Notes under the pieces: generated by a model
Told to the model about the DNA's origin: nothing
The model's input: the letters and a program-made list of their open reading frames with translations, nothing else
Database searches by the model: none
Assembly: GCF_001552195.1 (NCBI RefSeq)
Contig: NZ_BCQS01000008.1
Span: 124,001 to 188,000 of the forward strand
Reading direction: 5' to 3'
Length of the DNA stretch: 64,000 nt
Origin: Actinomadura latina NBRC 106108
GTDB lineage: Bacteria > Actinomycetota > Actinomycetes > Streptosporangiales > Streptosporangiaceae
Position numbers and translations under genes: made by a program
In this document: piece after piece, positions 41,891 through 50,230 of the stretch
How positions within the stretch are numbered: position 1 is the stretch's first letter
Layout of the letters: each line of letters opens with the position of its first letter

Positions 41891-42832
41891 TCAGGAGAGA
41901 GTGATCCCGCTGTAGTAGGCCTTGAGGATCCTGGAGTACGCCCAGCCCGCGTTGGCCTTATCGCGGGAGCCGTACTGCGACATCCAGTCCCCGGTGACCC
42001 ATCCGCCGCACGCCGTCGTCGTGGAGCAGTAGTGGGCCTGGAGGATCTTTCCGCCGCGGGTCATCCGGGTGCCCCACGTCGCGTCCACCGCGGAGCTGGT
42101 CGACGCCTTCGCTGAGCCGGGCTTGTACACCTGGCTCGACGTGGTGTCGTAGACGTCGAAGCACCGGCCGTCCGACGTCTTGCGCGTCGAGTGCAGCGCC
42201 CAGTACCAGCCGTAGCTCTTGACGGCCACCGCCCCTGCCTTCAGGGACTCCTTCGGCCAGCTCGACACCCACTCGTTGGGCAGGACGTTCTTGACGTAGG
42301 TCTTGAACGCCACCCGGTCCACCCGGTTGAGGGAGGCCCGGTACACGAGGATCGTCGTGGGCAGTTTGCTGTCCGTGCCGTCGGTCTTGCAGCCGGTCGG
42401 TCCGGAGCTCAGGAACTTGTGCGACGCGTTCTGGTTCTTCAGGCTGGAGTTCAGGTTGCCCTTGGCGCCGGCCTTGAAGTCCTGGTACGTGCCGCCGTAG
42501 TTGCTGTTGAAGTAGACCCGGACCGTTTTGCTGCTGCGGTTCCAGACTGAGGCGGCCTCGTTCTTGACGCACTTGCCCTTGCCGCTGCCCGCGCCCTTGA
42601 AGTCGTAGCAGGACGGCTGCGTGGTGCCGTAGTCGGCGACCGATCCGGTGAAGTCGGAGACCGATCCCGCGTTGTTGCTGTTGTAGTAGTAGCAGAACTC
42701 GCCGCTGTTGCAGACGCCGTCGCGGCTCGCCGCGGAGGCGGACGTCGCCGGGATGAACACCGTCCCGCCGAGCGCCACCGCGGCGGTCGCCGCGGTGAGC
42801 CGCGGGATCAGTCGCGCTGTTCGTGTCGACAC
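41891..42832 (-). CDS. Secreted I36-domain plus SpoIID-like wall enzyme
   Basis: 313 residues. Signal peptide to about residue 34 (SASA), then a peptidase-inhibitor-I36-type beta module (about 36-142; VCNSGEFCYYYNSNNAG, SVWNRSSKTVRVYFNSNYGG) and a C-terminal SpoIID/LytB-type domain (from about 158; PNEWVSSWPKESLKAGAVAVKSYGWY carries the conserved acidic residue). SpoIID is a lytic transglycosylase of spore-wall remodelling; non-spore relatives occur in actinomycetes. GTG 42832 with GAGGAAG upstream. The I36 module is about 97% identical in DNA to that of the next gene. Confidence 0.87.
   Translation of the reverse strand: MSTRTARLIPRLTAATAAVALGGTVFIPATSASAASRDGVCNSGEFCYYYNSNNAGSVSDFTGSVADYGTTQPSCYDFKGAGSGKGKCVKNEAASVWNRSSKTVRVYFNSNYGGTYQDFKAGAKGNLNSSLKNQNASHKFLSSGPTGCKTDGTDSKLPTTILVYRASLNRVDRVAFKTYVKNVLPNEWVSSWPKESLKAGAVAVKSYGWYWALHSTRKTSDGRCFDVYDTTSSQVYKPGSAKASTSSAVDATWGTRMTRGGKILQAHYCSTTTACGGWVTGDWMSQYGSRDKANAGWAYSRILKAYYSGITLS
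42421..42740 (-). repeat. I36 module DNA repeat, copy 1
   Basis: 320-bp segment encoding the I36 module of the SpoIID-like gene; it matches 43358-43677 at constant offset 937 with about nine substitutions and no gaps by eye. Confidence 0.93.
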
Positions 42833-42869
42833 AGTTGTCTTCCTCTTCTGGTGGGGGGACCGTGGCGCG

Positions 42870-43757
42870 CTAGCTGATGCTGTAGCCCCGGCTGTGCCAG
42901 AACGAGGTCGGGTTCGGGTTGTCCAGAGTCGGGTCGCCGACGCTCTTGGCGGCGTGGGTCTGCCGCCCGAGGCGCATCTCGACGTGGGTGTGCGCGGCCG
43001 AGCTGGACGACACCCCGCGCCACGCCTCGTCCGCGATGGTCTGGCCGCGGCTGATCGACTGGCCCACCGCCAGCGAGGACCGCGGGGCGGAGTGCAGGTA
43101 GATCACGGTCTTGTTCAGCGAGGAGTTGTAGATGGAGATCGTGGAGAGCCCCCCGCTGCCGTTGGCGCCGCGCGCGATGTAGATGACCTTGCCGCTCACG
43201 AGGGCGTGCACGTCCGAGCCGATGCCGCGGGCGATGTCGATGCCCTCGTGCCGGCCGGGGGTGGAGGTGTAGCCGTCGAAGCCGCAGGTGATCCGGCCGC
43301 CGCTCGCCTTGTACAGCCCCGTCGTCATCTTCGTGCGCGACGGCGGCGAGAACTGGTGCGAGGCGTTCTGGTTCTTCAGGCTGGAGTTCAGGTTGCCCTT
43401 GGCGCCGGCCTTGAAGTCCTGGTACGTGCCGCCGTAGTTGCTGTTGAAGTAGACCCGGACGGTCTTGCTGCTGCGGTTCCAGACTGAGGCGGCCTCGTTC
43501 TTGATGCACTTGCCCTTGCCGTTGCCGGCGCCCTTGAAGTCGTAGCAGGACGGCTGCGTGGTGCCGTAGTCGGCGACCGATCCGGTGAAGTCGGAGATCG
43601 ATCCCGCGTTGTTGCTGTTGTAGTAGTAGCAGAACTCGCCGCTGTTGCAGACGCCGTCGCGGCTCGCGGCCGAGGCGGGCGACGCGAGGGCGGCCGCTGC
43701 GCCGCCGAGTGCGACGGCCGCGGTCGTCGCGGTGAGGATCTTGTTGAGCGTGCTCAT
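42870..43757 (-). CDS. Secreted I36-domain plus M23 metallopeptidase
   Basis: 295 residues: signal peptide to about residue 31 (ASPASA), I36-type module (about 33-139), and an M23/LytM endopeptidase domain with zinc ligands in GRHEGIDIARG (His and Asp) and AHTHVEMRLG (HxH). It would cut peptidoglycan cross-bridges. The I36 module, named after the Streptomyces metalloprotease inhibitor SMPI, more likely acts here as a wall-binding or self-restraining domain (inference). ATG 43757. Second of three tandem wall-hydrolase genes on the minus strand. Confidence 0.92.
   Translation of the reverse strand: MSTLNKILTATTAAVALGGAAAALASPASAASRDGVCNSGEFCYYYNSNNAGSISDFTGSVADYGTTQPSCYDFKGAGNGKGKCIKNEAASVWNRSSKTVRVYFNSNYGGTYQDFKAGAKGNLNSSLKNQNASHQFSPPSRTKMTTGLYKASGGRITCGFDGYTSTPGRHEGIDIARGIGSDVHALVSGKVIYIARGANGSGGLSTISIYNSSLNKTVIYLHSAPRSSLAVGQSISRGQTIADEAWRGVSSSSAAHTHVEMRLGRQTHAAKSVGDPTLDNPNPTSFWHSRGYSIS
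43358..43677 (-). repeat. I36 module DNA repeat, copy 2
   Basis: 320-bp segment encoding the I36 module of the M23 gene; near-identical to 42421-42740, while the signal peptides and C-terminal catalytic parts of the two genes are unrelated. Confidence 0.93.
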
Positions 43758-43802
43758 ACTTCTCTCCTTCTGTTCGCGAATCCTGGGGCTGGGAGCGGGA
43801 GG

Positions 43803-44645
43803 TCAGCGGCGCTGGTACTCCTCCCAGGTGCGGATGGTCACCTTGGGGCCGTCGTCCGGACTACGGTTGGCGAGCCCGTTAAGGCCGAGGTAGTAGTCGC
43901 CCGTCTGGTGCTGGGCCTGGCTGGAGAGGTCGGTGTCGCTGATGGCGGCGGCGTGGATGTGCCACGGCCAGTCGCCCTGGCCGGGGCTGCGCACCCAGGC
44001 CGCGAAGCCGACCCGGCGCAGCGCGCGGGCGACCGCGGTGCGAGTGGCGGAGGTCATCCCCTTGACCGAGATGTCGACGACTCCGCCGCCGTCATGGGTG
44101 CCCGCGGACGTGGGGTCGCCGCCGGGGTTGTAGGACCCCTGGTCGAGCACGAGGTCGCGGCCGAGCAGCCGCTCCGCCTCGGCCAGCATGTCCCGGGTGC
44201 GGGTGTTGATGACGGCGCCGCCGGTGGACACGCGGGCACCCGGGCCGATGGCGTGCGTGACCGTGAAGCGCCCGGTTCCCAGCTTGGTGAGGGACGTCTT
44301 GCCCGGCAGGCCGCTGGCGTCGAGGCCGGTGTAGCCGAGCGACTTCTGGTATTTCGCATAGGCGGCGACCGTCGTGGTGCCGAAGTAGCCGTCCACCCAT
44401 TGGGCGTCCAGCAGGTTCCGGTCGCGGAGCGCCCGCTCGACGAGGAGCACACTGGCCTTGGCGCCCGGGGTCAGCGTGTCGTCGGCCCGCCGCGGGTCGA
44501 TCTGGGCCGCCTTCACGGTGGCTTCCATGTTCACGCTCGGAAGGGCCTTGGCATCGGCCGCCTGTGCCGGCGCCTCGGACGCTCCGGTCAGGGAAGTGAG
44601 CAAGGCGGCCCCCAGGAGGGCGGCGGCATAGGACGGCAGCTTCAT
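43803..44645 (-). CDS. Secreted peptidoglycan-binding protein with M15-like peptidase domain
   Basis: 280 residues: signal peptide to about residue 30 (PAQA), a peptidoglycan-binding type 1 domain (about 62-118; VDGYFGTTTVAAYAKYQKSLGY), and a C-terminal D,D-peptidase M15-like domain with SAGTHDGGGVVDIS (zinc His and Asp) and WPWHIHAA (HxH). It should trim peptide stems of peptidoglycan. The first gene of the three wall-hydrolase genes in transcription order; the 45-bp gap to the M23 gene allows either one operon or separate promoters. Confidence 0.88.
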   Translation of the reverse strand: MKLPSYAAALLGAALLTSLTGASEAPAQAADAKALPSVNMEATVKAAQIDPRRADDTLTPGAKASVLLVERALRDRNLLDAQWVDGYFGTTTVAAYAKYQKSLGYTGLDASGLPGKTSLTKLGTGRFTVTHAIGPGARVSTGGAVINTRTRDMLAEAERLLGRDLVLDQGSYNPGGDPTSAGTHDGGGVVDISVKGMTSATRTAVARALRRVGFAAWVRSPGQGDWPWHIHAAAISDTDLSSQAQHQTGDYYLGLNGLANRSPDDGPKVTIRTWEEYQRR

Positions 44646-44743
44646 GTGATCTCCTGAATGCGGGCGATGGGAGCGAAGCCCGCGGCGGAGACCACCGTCA
44701 CCGATGGCTCATGCTGTCCTCAAGAAGATCCGTGTTGTCAGCC

Positions 44744-44775
44744 TGTCCGCCGGACACATCCGTACAGCCGGACAC
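44744..44775. promoter_or_regulatory. Repeated CCGGACAC element upstream of M15 gene
   Basis: Within the 153-bp gap between the M15 and IclR genes, TGTCCGCCGGACA (6-bp arms, 1-bp centre) at 44744-44756 is followed by a second CCGGACAC at 44768, giving direct repeats 18 bp apart. Possible regulator site; weak evidence. Confidence 0.35.
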
Positions 44776-44798
44776 GCGATCTGACACGCTCAGGGGGC

Positions 44799-45569
44799 CT
44801 ATTGCGTCAGGTCGCGTTCGAGGGCTTCGGCGGCCGTGCGCAGCGTGGCGACCAGTGCGGGCAGTCGTTCCTTCTCGTAGCGCGCGCTCGGCATCGACAG
44901 CGAGAGGCCGGCCACGGCCTCGCCGTCCGGTGCGTGGACGCGGACGCCGACCGCGACGACGCCGCGCTCGGAGCGGCCCTCGTTGACCGCGAAACCGTTG
45001 CGGCGCACCCGCGCGAGATCCGCGCGCAGGACGTCGGGGTCCGGCCGGAGGTCGGGGCGCTCGGTGTAGCGGTCGGCTGCGTACAGGGCGTCCAGCTGGT
45101 CGGGCGGCAGTTCGGCGAGGAGCAGCAGGCCGGCGGTGGTGCGGTGGGCGGGGAACACCATCCCCTCGCGGGAGCCGACGCGGAGGGCCTGCCGTGACTC
45201 GACGCTGGCGATGAAGCGCACCGTGTCGCCGGTGCGGACGATGAGGTTGGCGGACTCGCCGAGCAGCTCGGCCAGCCTGTGCAGGTGCGGCAGCGCGGCG
45301 GCCCGCAGCCCGGCCGCGGTGGACTGGGAGTGGGCGGCCAGCTCCAGCACGGGCCCGACGCGGTAGGTGCGGTCGGTGTCGCGGAGCGCGAAGTCCCGGT
45401 AGACGAGCATGGCGAGCAGCCGGTGCGCGGTCGAGTTGGCGACGCCGAGCCGCCGCGCGACCTCGGTGACGGTGAGCGGGCCCTCCAGTTGCAGCATCGT
45501 CGCGATGCGCAGCGCGTTGTCGACGCTCGCGATGGCGTACGGCGGCGGTGCTTTGAGCGGCTTGTCCAC
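44799..45569 (-). CDS. IclR-family regulator of gentisate genes
   Basis: 256 residues from GTG 45569, the usual IclR length. Winged HTH at about residues 15-65 (LTVTEVARRLGVANSTAHRLLAML) and a GAF-like effector domain (from about 80; RTTAGLLLLAELPP). A longer in-frame version from 45647 would run through the inverted repeat at 45587-45606 and is unlikely. Divergent from the gentisate operon, so the likely effector is 3-hydroxybenzoate or gentisate (inference). Confidence 0.88.
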   Translation of the reverse strand: MDKPLKAPPPYAIASVDNALRIATMLQLEGPLTVTEVARRLGVANSTAHRLLAMLVYRDFALRDTDRTYRVGPVLELAAHSQSTAAGLRAAALPHLHRLAELLGESANLIVRTGDTVRFIASVESRQALRVGSREGMVFPAHRTTAGLLLLAELPPDQLDALYAADRYTERPDLRPDPDVLRADLARVRRNGFAVNEGRSERGVVAVGVRVHAPDGEAVAGLSLSMPSARYEKERLPALVATLRTAAEALERDLTQ

Positions 45570-45586
45570 TCCTGGCTCGATTCTGG

Positions 45587-45606
45587 AGAACAGAATTTCC
45601 TGTTCT
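45587..45606. promoter_or_regulatory. IclR-type inverted repeat, divergent gentisate promoter
   Basis: AGAACAG-AATTTC-CTGTTCT: 7-bp perfect arms around 6 bp, between the IclR start and the gentisate dioxygenase start. Size and place suit the IclR dimer. Confidence 0.7.
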
Positions 45607-45636
45607 TCACAGCGTACAGGCAGCACGATGGGCCGT

Positions 45637-46791
45637 ATGACCAGCACTCCTGCCGAAACCCTCGCGGGCTCTCCGGTGCGGCTGCGGGCTGTCGACGCGC
45701 CCGGCCAGCCGGACGTGACGCCGGAGCTCGAAGACCTCTACCGCGGCTTCGAGGCCGAGCTGCTCGTGCCGCTGTGGACCGAGATCGGCGACCTGATGCC
45801 CGCCCATCCGCGCTCGCGCGCCGTCCCGCACCTGTGGAGGTGGGACAGCCTGGTCGCTCTCGCCGAGCGGGCGGGACGGATCGTCCCGGTCGGCCGCGGG
45901 GGCGAGCGCCGGGCGATCGCGCTGGCCAACCCGGGGCTGGGCGGCCGCCCGTTCGCGTCCCCGACGCTGTGGGCGGCGATCCAGTACCTCATGCCCGGCG
46001 AGGACGCGCCCGAGCACCGCCACACCCAGCACGCCTTCCGCTTCGTCGTCGAGGGCTCCGGCGTGTGGACGGTCGTCGGGGGCGACCCGGTGCCGATGAA
46101 CCGGGGCGACTTCCTCCCGCAGGCCGGCTGGAACTGGCACGCGCACCACAACGCCGCCGACCGGCCGATGGCCTGGATCGACGGGCTCGACATCCCGTTC
46201 CAGTACCTCAACGAGACGCAGTTCTTCGAGTTCGGACGCGACGAGCTGCCCGAGGCCGAGCGAACCACGCCCGGACGCTCCCGCTCCGAGCGGCTCTGGG
46301 GCCACCCCGGGCTGCGCCCGGTCGGCGTCGGCCACGCCGCGCCGGGCTCGCCGCTGCTCTCCTACAAGTGGGAGTACACCGACCGTGCGCTGGCCGACCA
46401 GCTCGCGCTGGAGAAGGAGGGGCACGCCGCCACGGTGGAGCCCGGCCACGCCGCCGTCCGGTACAGCAACCCCGTCGACGGCACCGACGTGCTCCCGACC
46501 GTGCGCGCCGAGTTCCACCGCGTCGCGCGGGGCGCCGAGACGGCCCCGGTCCGCGAGACCGGGTCGAGCGTCTACCAGGTCTTCGACGGCGCCGGGACGG
46601 TGACGGCCGGCGACAGGACCTGGTCGGTGACGCGCGGCGACCTGTTCGTCGTCCCGTCGTGGGAGCCGTTCTCGGTGCGGTCCGAGGCCGGATCGTCCGA
46701 CTCCGACTCCGGCGCCCTGGACCTGTTCCGCTTCTGCGACGCGCCCGTCTTCGAGGCACTCAAGCTCAACCGATCCGCCAAGGACATCTGA
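45637..46791 (+). CDS. Gentisate 1,2-dioxygenase
   Basis: Opens gentisate (2,5-dihydroxybenzoate) to maleylpyruvate with Fe(II) and O2. 384 residues, bicupin. The N-terminal cupin has iron ligands in PEHRHTQHAFRFVVEGSG (about 123-140) and the later HAHHNAADRP; the C-terminal cupin (VYQVFDGAGTVTAGDRTW) is ligand-poor as usual. ATG 45637 is used; ATG 45628 three codons upstream is possible and has slightly better RBS spacing. First gene of the operon, followed without a gap by the fumarylpyruvate hydrolase gene. Confidence 0.93.
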   Translation: MTSTPAETLAGSPVRLRAVDAPGQPDVTPELEDLYRGFEAELLVPLWTEIGDLMPAHPRSRAVPHLWRWDSLVALAERAGRIVPVGRGGERRAIALANPGLGGRPFASPTLWAAIQYLMPGEDAPEHRHTQHAFRFVVEGSGVWTVVGGDPVPMNRGDFLPQAGWNWHAHHNAADRPMAWIDGLDIPFQYLNETQFFEFGRDELPEAERTTPGRSRSERLWGHPGLRPVGVGHAAPGSPLLSYKWEYTDRALADQLALEKEGHAATVEPGHAAVRYSNPVDGTDVLPTVRAEFHRVARGAETAPVRETGSSVYQVFDGAGTVTAGDRTWSVTRGDLFVVPSWEPFSVRSEAGSSDSDSGALDLFRFCDAPVFEALKLNRSAKDI

Positions 46792-47633
46792 TGAAGCTCT
46801 CCACCATCCGCACCGCCGGCGGGACGCGCGCCGTCCGGCTCGACGGCGGCCGGCTCGTCGACCTCGGGTTCGCCGACCTGGGCGCCCTGCTGGCCGACCC
46901 CGACTGGCGGGCCAAGGCGGCGGACGCCTCCGGCACCGCCTACGACGCCGAGGGCGCCGACTTCGCCCCCGTCGTGCCCAGCCCGTCCAAGGTGATCTGC
47001 GTCGGCCACAACTACACCGACCACATCAAGGAGATGGGGCGGGACCTGCCGTCCTACCCGACGCTGTTCCCGAAGTTCGCCGACAGCCTGCTCGGCGCCA
47101 ACGACGACATCGTCAAGCCCGCCGAGACCGACGCGCTCGACTGGGAGGTGGAACTCGCCGTCGTCATCGGCCGGGAGGTCCGCCGCGCCGACGACGCCCA
47201 GGCCGAGGCGGCGATCGCCGGCTTCACCGTCATGAACGACGTCTCCGTCCGCGACTGGCAGTTCCGCACCATCGAGTGGACGCAGGGCAAGATCTGGGAC
47301 TCCTCGACGCCCGTCGGCCCCTACCTGGTGACCCCCGACGAGGTCGGCGGCGTCCGCCCGGCCCTGCGGGTGAAGACCGTCGTGGACGGCCGGGAGATGC
47401 AGTCCGACGACACCGGCACGCTGCTGTTCGACCCCGTCTTCCTGGTCAAGTACGTCTCGACGATCATCACGCTGCGCCCCGGCGACCTGATCGCCACCGG
47501 CACCCCCGCCGGAGTGGGCCACGCCCGCGACCCGAAGATCTACCTGACCGGCGGCGAGACGGTCGTGACCGAGATCGACGGCCTCGGCGCCTGCACGAAC
47601 CGCGTCGTCACCGGCACCGCCGAGGACGGCTGA
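46791..47633 (+). CDS. Fumarylpyruvate hydrolase (FAH family)
   Basis: 280 residues; splits fumarylpyruvate to fumarate and pyruvate, the last gentisate step. FAH-fold features: VICVGHNYTDHIKEMG (about 67-82), metal-ligand block DWEVELAVVIGREV, DVSVRDWQFRTIEWTQGK and GDLIATGTPAGVGHARDP. The role is assigned from the surrounding gentisate genes; alone, the family is ambiguous (also homogentisate-type substrates). ATG shares one base with the dioxygenase stop. Confidence 0.9.
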   Translation: MKLSTIRTAGGTRAVRLDGGRLVDLGFADLGALLADPDWRAKAADASGTAYDAEGADFAPVVPSPSKVICVGHNYTDHIKEMGRDLPSYPTLFPKFADSLLGANDDIVKPAETDALDWEVELAVVIGREVRRADDAQAEAAIAGFTVMNDVSVRDWQFRTIEWTQGKIWDSSTPVGPYLVTPDEVGGVRPALRVKTVVDGREMQSDDTGTLLFDPVFLVKYVSTIITLRPGDLIATGTPAGVGHARDPKIYLTGGETVVTEIDGLGACTNRVVTGTAEDG

Positions 47634-48262
47634 TGGCGCGCACGTTCGCCGACGCCCTCGGCTGGACGCGCGAGGGCACCAAGCTGTTCCTCGACGCCGC
47701 CGGCGGCCTGACCGAGGCCGGGTACGAGGCCCCGAGCCTGCTGCCCGGCTGGACCCGCGGGCATCTGGTCGCCCACGTCGCGGCGAACGCCGAAGCGCTC
47801 GGCAACCTGGTGCACTGGGCGGCCACCGGCGAGGAGACGCCCATGTACGCGTCGCCCGGCGAGCGGGCGGCCGGGATCGAGCGCGGCCCCCGGATGAGCG
47901 CCGCGGAGCTGACCGACTGGGTGAACCGCTCCGCCGCGACGCTGCGGACGTCCATGGACGAGCTGACCGAAGGGCAGTGGCGGGCCGAGGTGGTCACGGC
48001 GCAGGGCCGCACCGTGCCCGCCACCGAGATCCCCTGGTTGCGGTCGCGGGAAGTCCTCGTCCACGCCGTCGACCTGGGCCGCGGGGTCTCCTTCGCCGAC
48101 CTGCCGGGCGGTTTCCTGCAAGCCCTCGTCACCGACATCGCCGCCAAGCGGAAGCTGGACGCCGCGTCGCTGCCGGCCGGGCCGCCGCCCGAGGTGGCCG
48201 CCTGGCTGGCCGGGCGCCCGCACGCCCTCACCGACGTCCCGCCTCTCGGCCCCTGGCTCTGA
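47633..48262 (+). CDS. Maleylpyruvate isomerase, mycothiol-dependent type
   Basis: 209 residues of the DinB-like maleylpyruvate isomerase family; converts maleylpyruvate to fumarylpyruvate with mycothiol as cofactor in actinomycetes. Family features: LLPGWTRGHLVAHVAANAEALGNLV (about 36-60, with a metal-ligand His) and the second ligand segment REVLVHAVDLG (about 139-149). ATG shares one base with the hydrolase stop (TGATG). Mycothiol dependence itself marks the host as an actinobacterium. Confidence 0.92.
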   Translation: MARTFADALGWTREGTKLFLDAAGGLTEAGYEAPSLLPGWTRGHLVAHVAANAEALGNLVHWAATGEETPMYASPGERAAGIERGPRMSAAELTDWVNRSAATLRTSMDELTEGQWRAEVVTAQGRTVPATEIPWLRSREVLVHAVDLGRGVSFADLPGGFLQALVTDIAAKRKLDAASLPAGPPPEVAAWLAGRPHALTDVPPLGPWL

Positions 48263-48286
48263 GGCGTCCGGGAAGGAGAACACCCC

Positions 48287-49537
48287 ATGACCAACCCTGA
48301 TGTGATCGTCGTCGGCGGCGGGATCGGCGGGCTGGGCGCCGCGTACGCGCTCGCCCGCCAGGGCCTCGCGGTCCGGCTGCTGGAGAAGTCCGCCGAGTTC
48401 GGCGAGGTCGGCGCCGGCATCCAGCTGGCCCCCAACTGCACGCGCATCCTCGACGGTTACGGCCTGCTGGACGAGGCGAAGAGCCTCGGCGTCGTCCCGG
48501 ATGCGATGGTCATGCGCGACGCCGTCGACGGGTCGGAGCTGACCCGCCTCGACCTGCGCCACCTGGGGCGGCGCTACGGCTTCCCGTACCTGGTCATCCA
48601 CCGCAGCGACCTGCACGCCATGCTGCTGCGCGCCTGCGAGCGCGCCGGGGTCGACCTGGTGACGTCGCGGCGGGCGGTCGCCTACGAGAACACGCCCGGC
48701 GGCGCCCGCGTGACGCTCGCCGACGGCCGCACCGAGGAGGCGCGCGTCGTCATCGCGGCCGACGGGCTGCACTCGGTGGCGCGCGAGCTGATGTCGGACG
48801 ACCGGCCGGTCTCCTCGGCGTACGTCGCGTACCGCGGCACCGTGCCGACGTCGAGCGGCCGCGCGGCGGACATCGACCTCAGCGAGGTCGTGGTGTACAT
48901 CGGCCCCCGCTGCCATTTCGTCCACTACGGGCTGCGCGGCGGCGAGCTGCTCAACCAGGTCGCCGTCTTCGAGTCGCCCAAGGCGCGTGCCGGCGAGGAG
49001 GACTGGGGCACGCCCGACGAGCTGGACGCGGCGTTCGAGCGGTCCTGCGACTTCGTCCGCGAGGGCCTGCCGCACATGTGGCGCGACAAGTGGTGGCGGA
49101 TGTACGACCGCGACCCCATCATGACCTGGGTGGACGGGAGCATCGCGCTGCTCGGCGACTCCGCCCACCCGCCGCTGCAGTACATCGCCCAGGGCGCGAT
49201 CATGGCGCTGGAGGACGGCTGGGTGCTCGGCGAGCACGTCGCCCGGCGGCGCGCCGGGGACGGGTCGGTGGACTGGTCCGCCGTCCTCGCGGCCTACCAG
49301 GCGGTGCGGCCCGAGCACTGCCGCCGCGTCCTCACCACGTCCCGCGCCTGGGGCGGGCTGTGGCATCTCGACGGGCCGGCGCGGGAGCAGCGCAACGTCC
49401 TGCTGCGGGAGCGCGACACCTACGACTACTCGTTCGTGGATTGGCTCTACGGCCCGACGGCACTGGACCCCTCCGACGAGCCCCCGATGTTCACCCCGAT
49501 CCCCCTGTCCCACGCACCCGAGCCGACCCTTCGTTGA
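48287..49537 (+). CDS. 3-hydroxybenzoate 6-hydroxylase (FAD monooxygenase)
   Basis: 416-residue class A flavoprotein monooxygenase that para-hydroxylates 3-hydroxybenzoate to gentisate with NAD(P)H and O2. FAD motifs: VIVVGGGIGGLGAAYALARQG (about 6-26), DG in VIAADGLHSVARE, and GD in IALLGDSAHPPLQYIAQGA (about 287-305). The length, start (MTNPDVIVVGGGIGG) and C-terminus match the 3HB6H group; the gentisate neighbours support it. A salicylate 5-hydroxylase role would need other subunits. GGAAGGAG precedes ATG 48287. Confidence 0.9.
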   Translation: MTNPDVIVVGGGIGGLGAAYALARQGLAVRLLEKSAEFGEVGAGIQLAPNCTRILDGYGLLDEAKSLGVVPDAMVMRDAVDGSELTRLDLRHLGRRYGFPYLVIHRSDLHAMLLRACERAGVDLVTSRRAVAYENTPGGARVTLADGRTEEARVVIAADGLHSVARELMSDDRPVSSAYVAYRGTVPTSSGRAADIDLSEVVVYIGPRCHFVHYGLRGGELLNQVAVFESPKARAGEEDWGTPDELDAAFERSCDFVREGLPHMWRDKWWRMYDRDPIMTWVDGSIALLGDSAHPPLQYIAQGAIMALEDGWVLGEHVARRRAGDGSVDWSAVLAAYQAVRPEHCRRVLTTSRAWGGLWHLDGPAREQRNVLLRERDTYDYSFVDWLYGPTALDPSDEPPMFTPIPLSHAPEPTLR

Positions 49538-49539
49538 GT

Positions 49540-49587
49540 TGCGGCATGTTGTTGTTATCCGGCCCGCCAAAACACCAACATGCCGCA
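49540..49587. terminator. Bidirectional hairpin between gentisate and pca operons
   Basis: TGCGGCATGTTG pairs with CAACATGCCGCA (12 bp) around a 24-base loop between the convergent 3HB6H and pcaJ genes. Confidence 0.8.
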
Positions 49588-49596
49588 GGTCAACGG

Positions 49597-50229
49597 TCAG
49601 GCGGCCTTGAGGGGGACGGGGAGCCGGTCGCGCAGCTCGTCGATCGTGATGCCGAAGGTCTCGCGGACCGTCGCGCCGTCCGGGCCCACGTCGATGACGG
49701 CGACGTCGGTGTAGACGCGGCTGACGCAGCCGACGCCGGTCAGCGGGTAGGTGCATTCGGGTACCAGCTTGGACCCGCCCTTCTTGTCGAAGAGCGTCAT
49801 CATCACGAAGACCTGCTTGGCGCCGATGGCCAGGTCCATCGCGCCTCCGACGGCCGGGATGGCGCCGGGGGCGCCGGTGCTCCAGTTGGCGAGGTCCCCG
49901 GTCGCGGAGACCTGGAACGCGCCAAGCACGCACACGTCGAGATGGCCGCCGCGCATCATGGCGAAGGAGTCCGCGTGGTGGAAGTACGACGCCCCGGGCA
50001 GCTCGGTCACCGGCACCTTGCCGGCGTTGGTGAGGTCGGGGTCGATCTGCTCGCCGACCGCGGCGGGACCCATGTTGAGCATGCCGTTCTCGGTGTGCAG
50101 CACGATGCCCGAGCCGTCCGGGAGGTGGTCGGCGACCTTGGTCGGCCGGCCGATGCCGAGGTTGACGCAGGAGCCGGCCGGAATGTCGCGGGCGACGATC
50201 GCGGCGAGTTCGTCCGGGGTCAAGGACAT
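49597..50229 (-). CDS. pcaJ: 3-oxoacid CoA-transferase subunit B (PcaJ-like)
   Basis: 210 residues; the subunit carrying the catalytic Glu (LHTENGMLNMGP, about residues 47-58) of the succinyl-CoA:3-oxoadipate CoA-transferase type. It ends in LRDRLPVPLKAA. Its start lies 1 bp from the subunit A stop. With subunit A and the thiolase it completes the last two steps of the beta-ketoadipate pathway; a role with acetoacetate or another 3-oxoacid cannot be excluded because the upstream pca genes are not in the window. Confidence 0.88.
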   Translation of the reverse strand: MSLTPDELAAIVARDIPAGSCVNLGIGRPTKVADHLPDGSGIVLHTENGMLNMGPAAVGEQIDPDLTNAGKVPVTELPGASYFHHADSFAMMRGGHLDVCVLGAFQVSATGDLANWSTGAPGAIPAVGGAMDLAIGAKQVFVMMTLFDKKGGSKLVPECTYPLTGVGCVSRVYTDVAVIDVGPDGATVRETFGITIDELRDRLPVPLKAA

Positions 50230-50230
50230 G

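Noticed and set aside
45570..45647. N-terminal extension of the IclR protein from ATG 45647
   Set aside because: It would encode the operator repeat and give an unusually long, unconserved N-terminus; GTG 45569 fits the family length.
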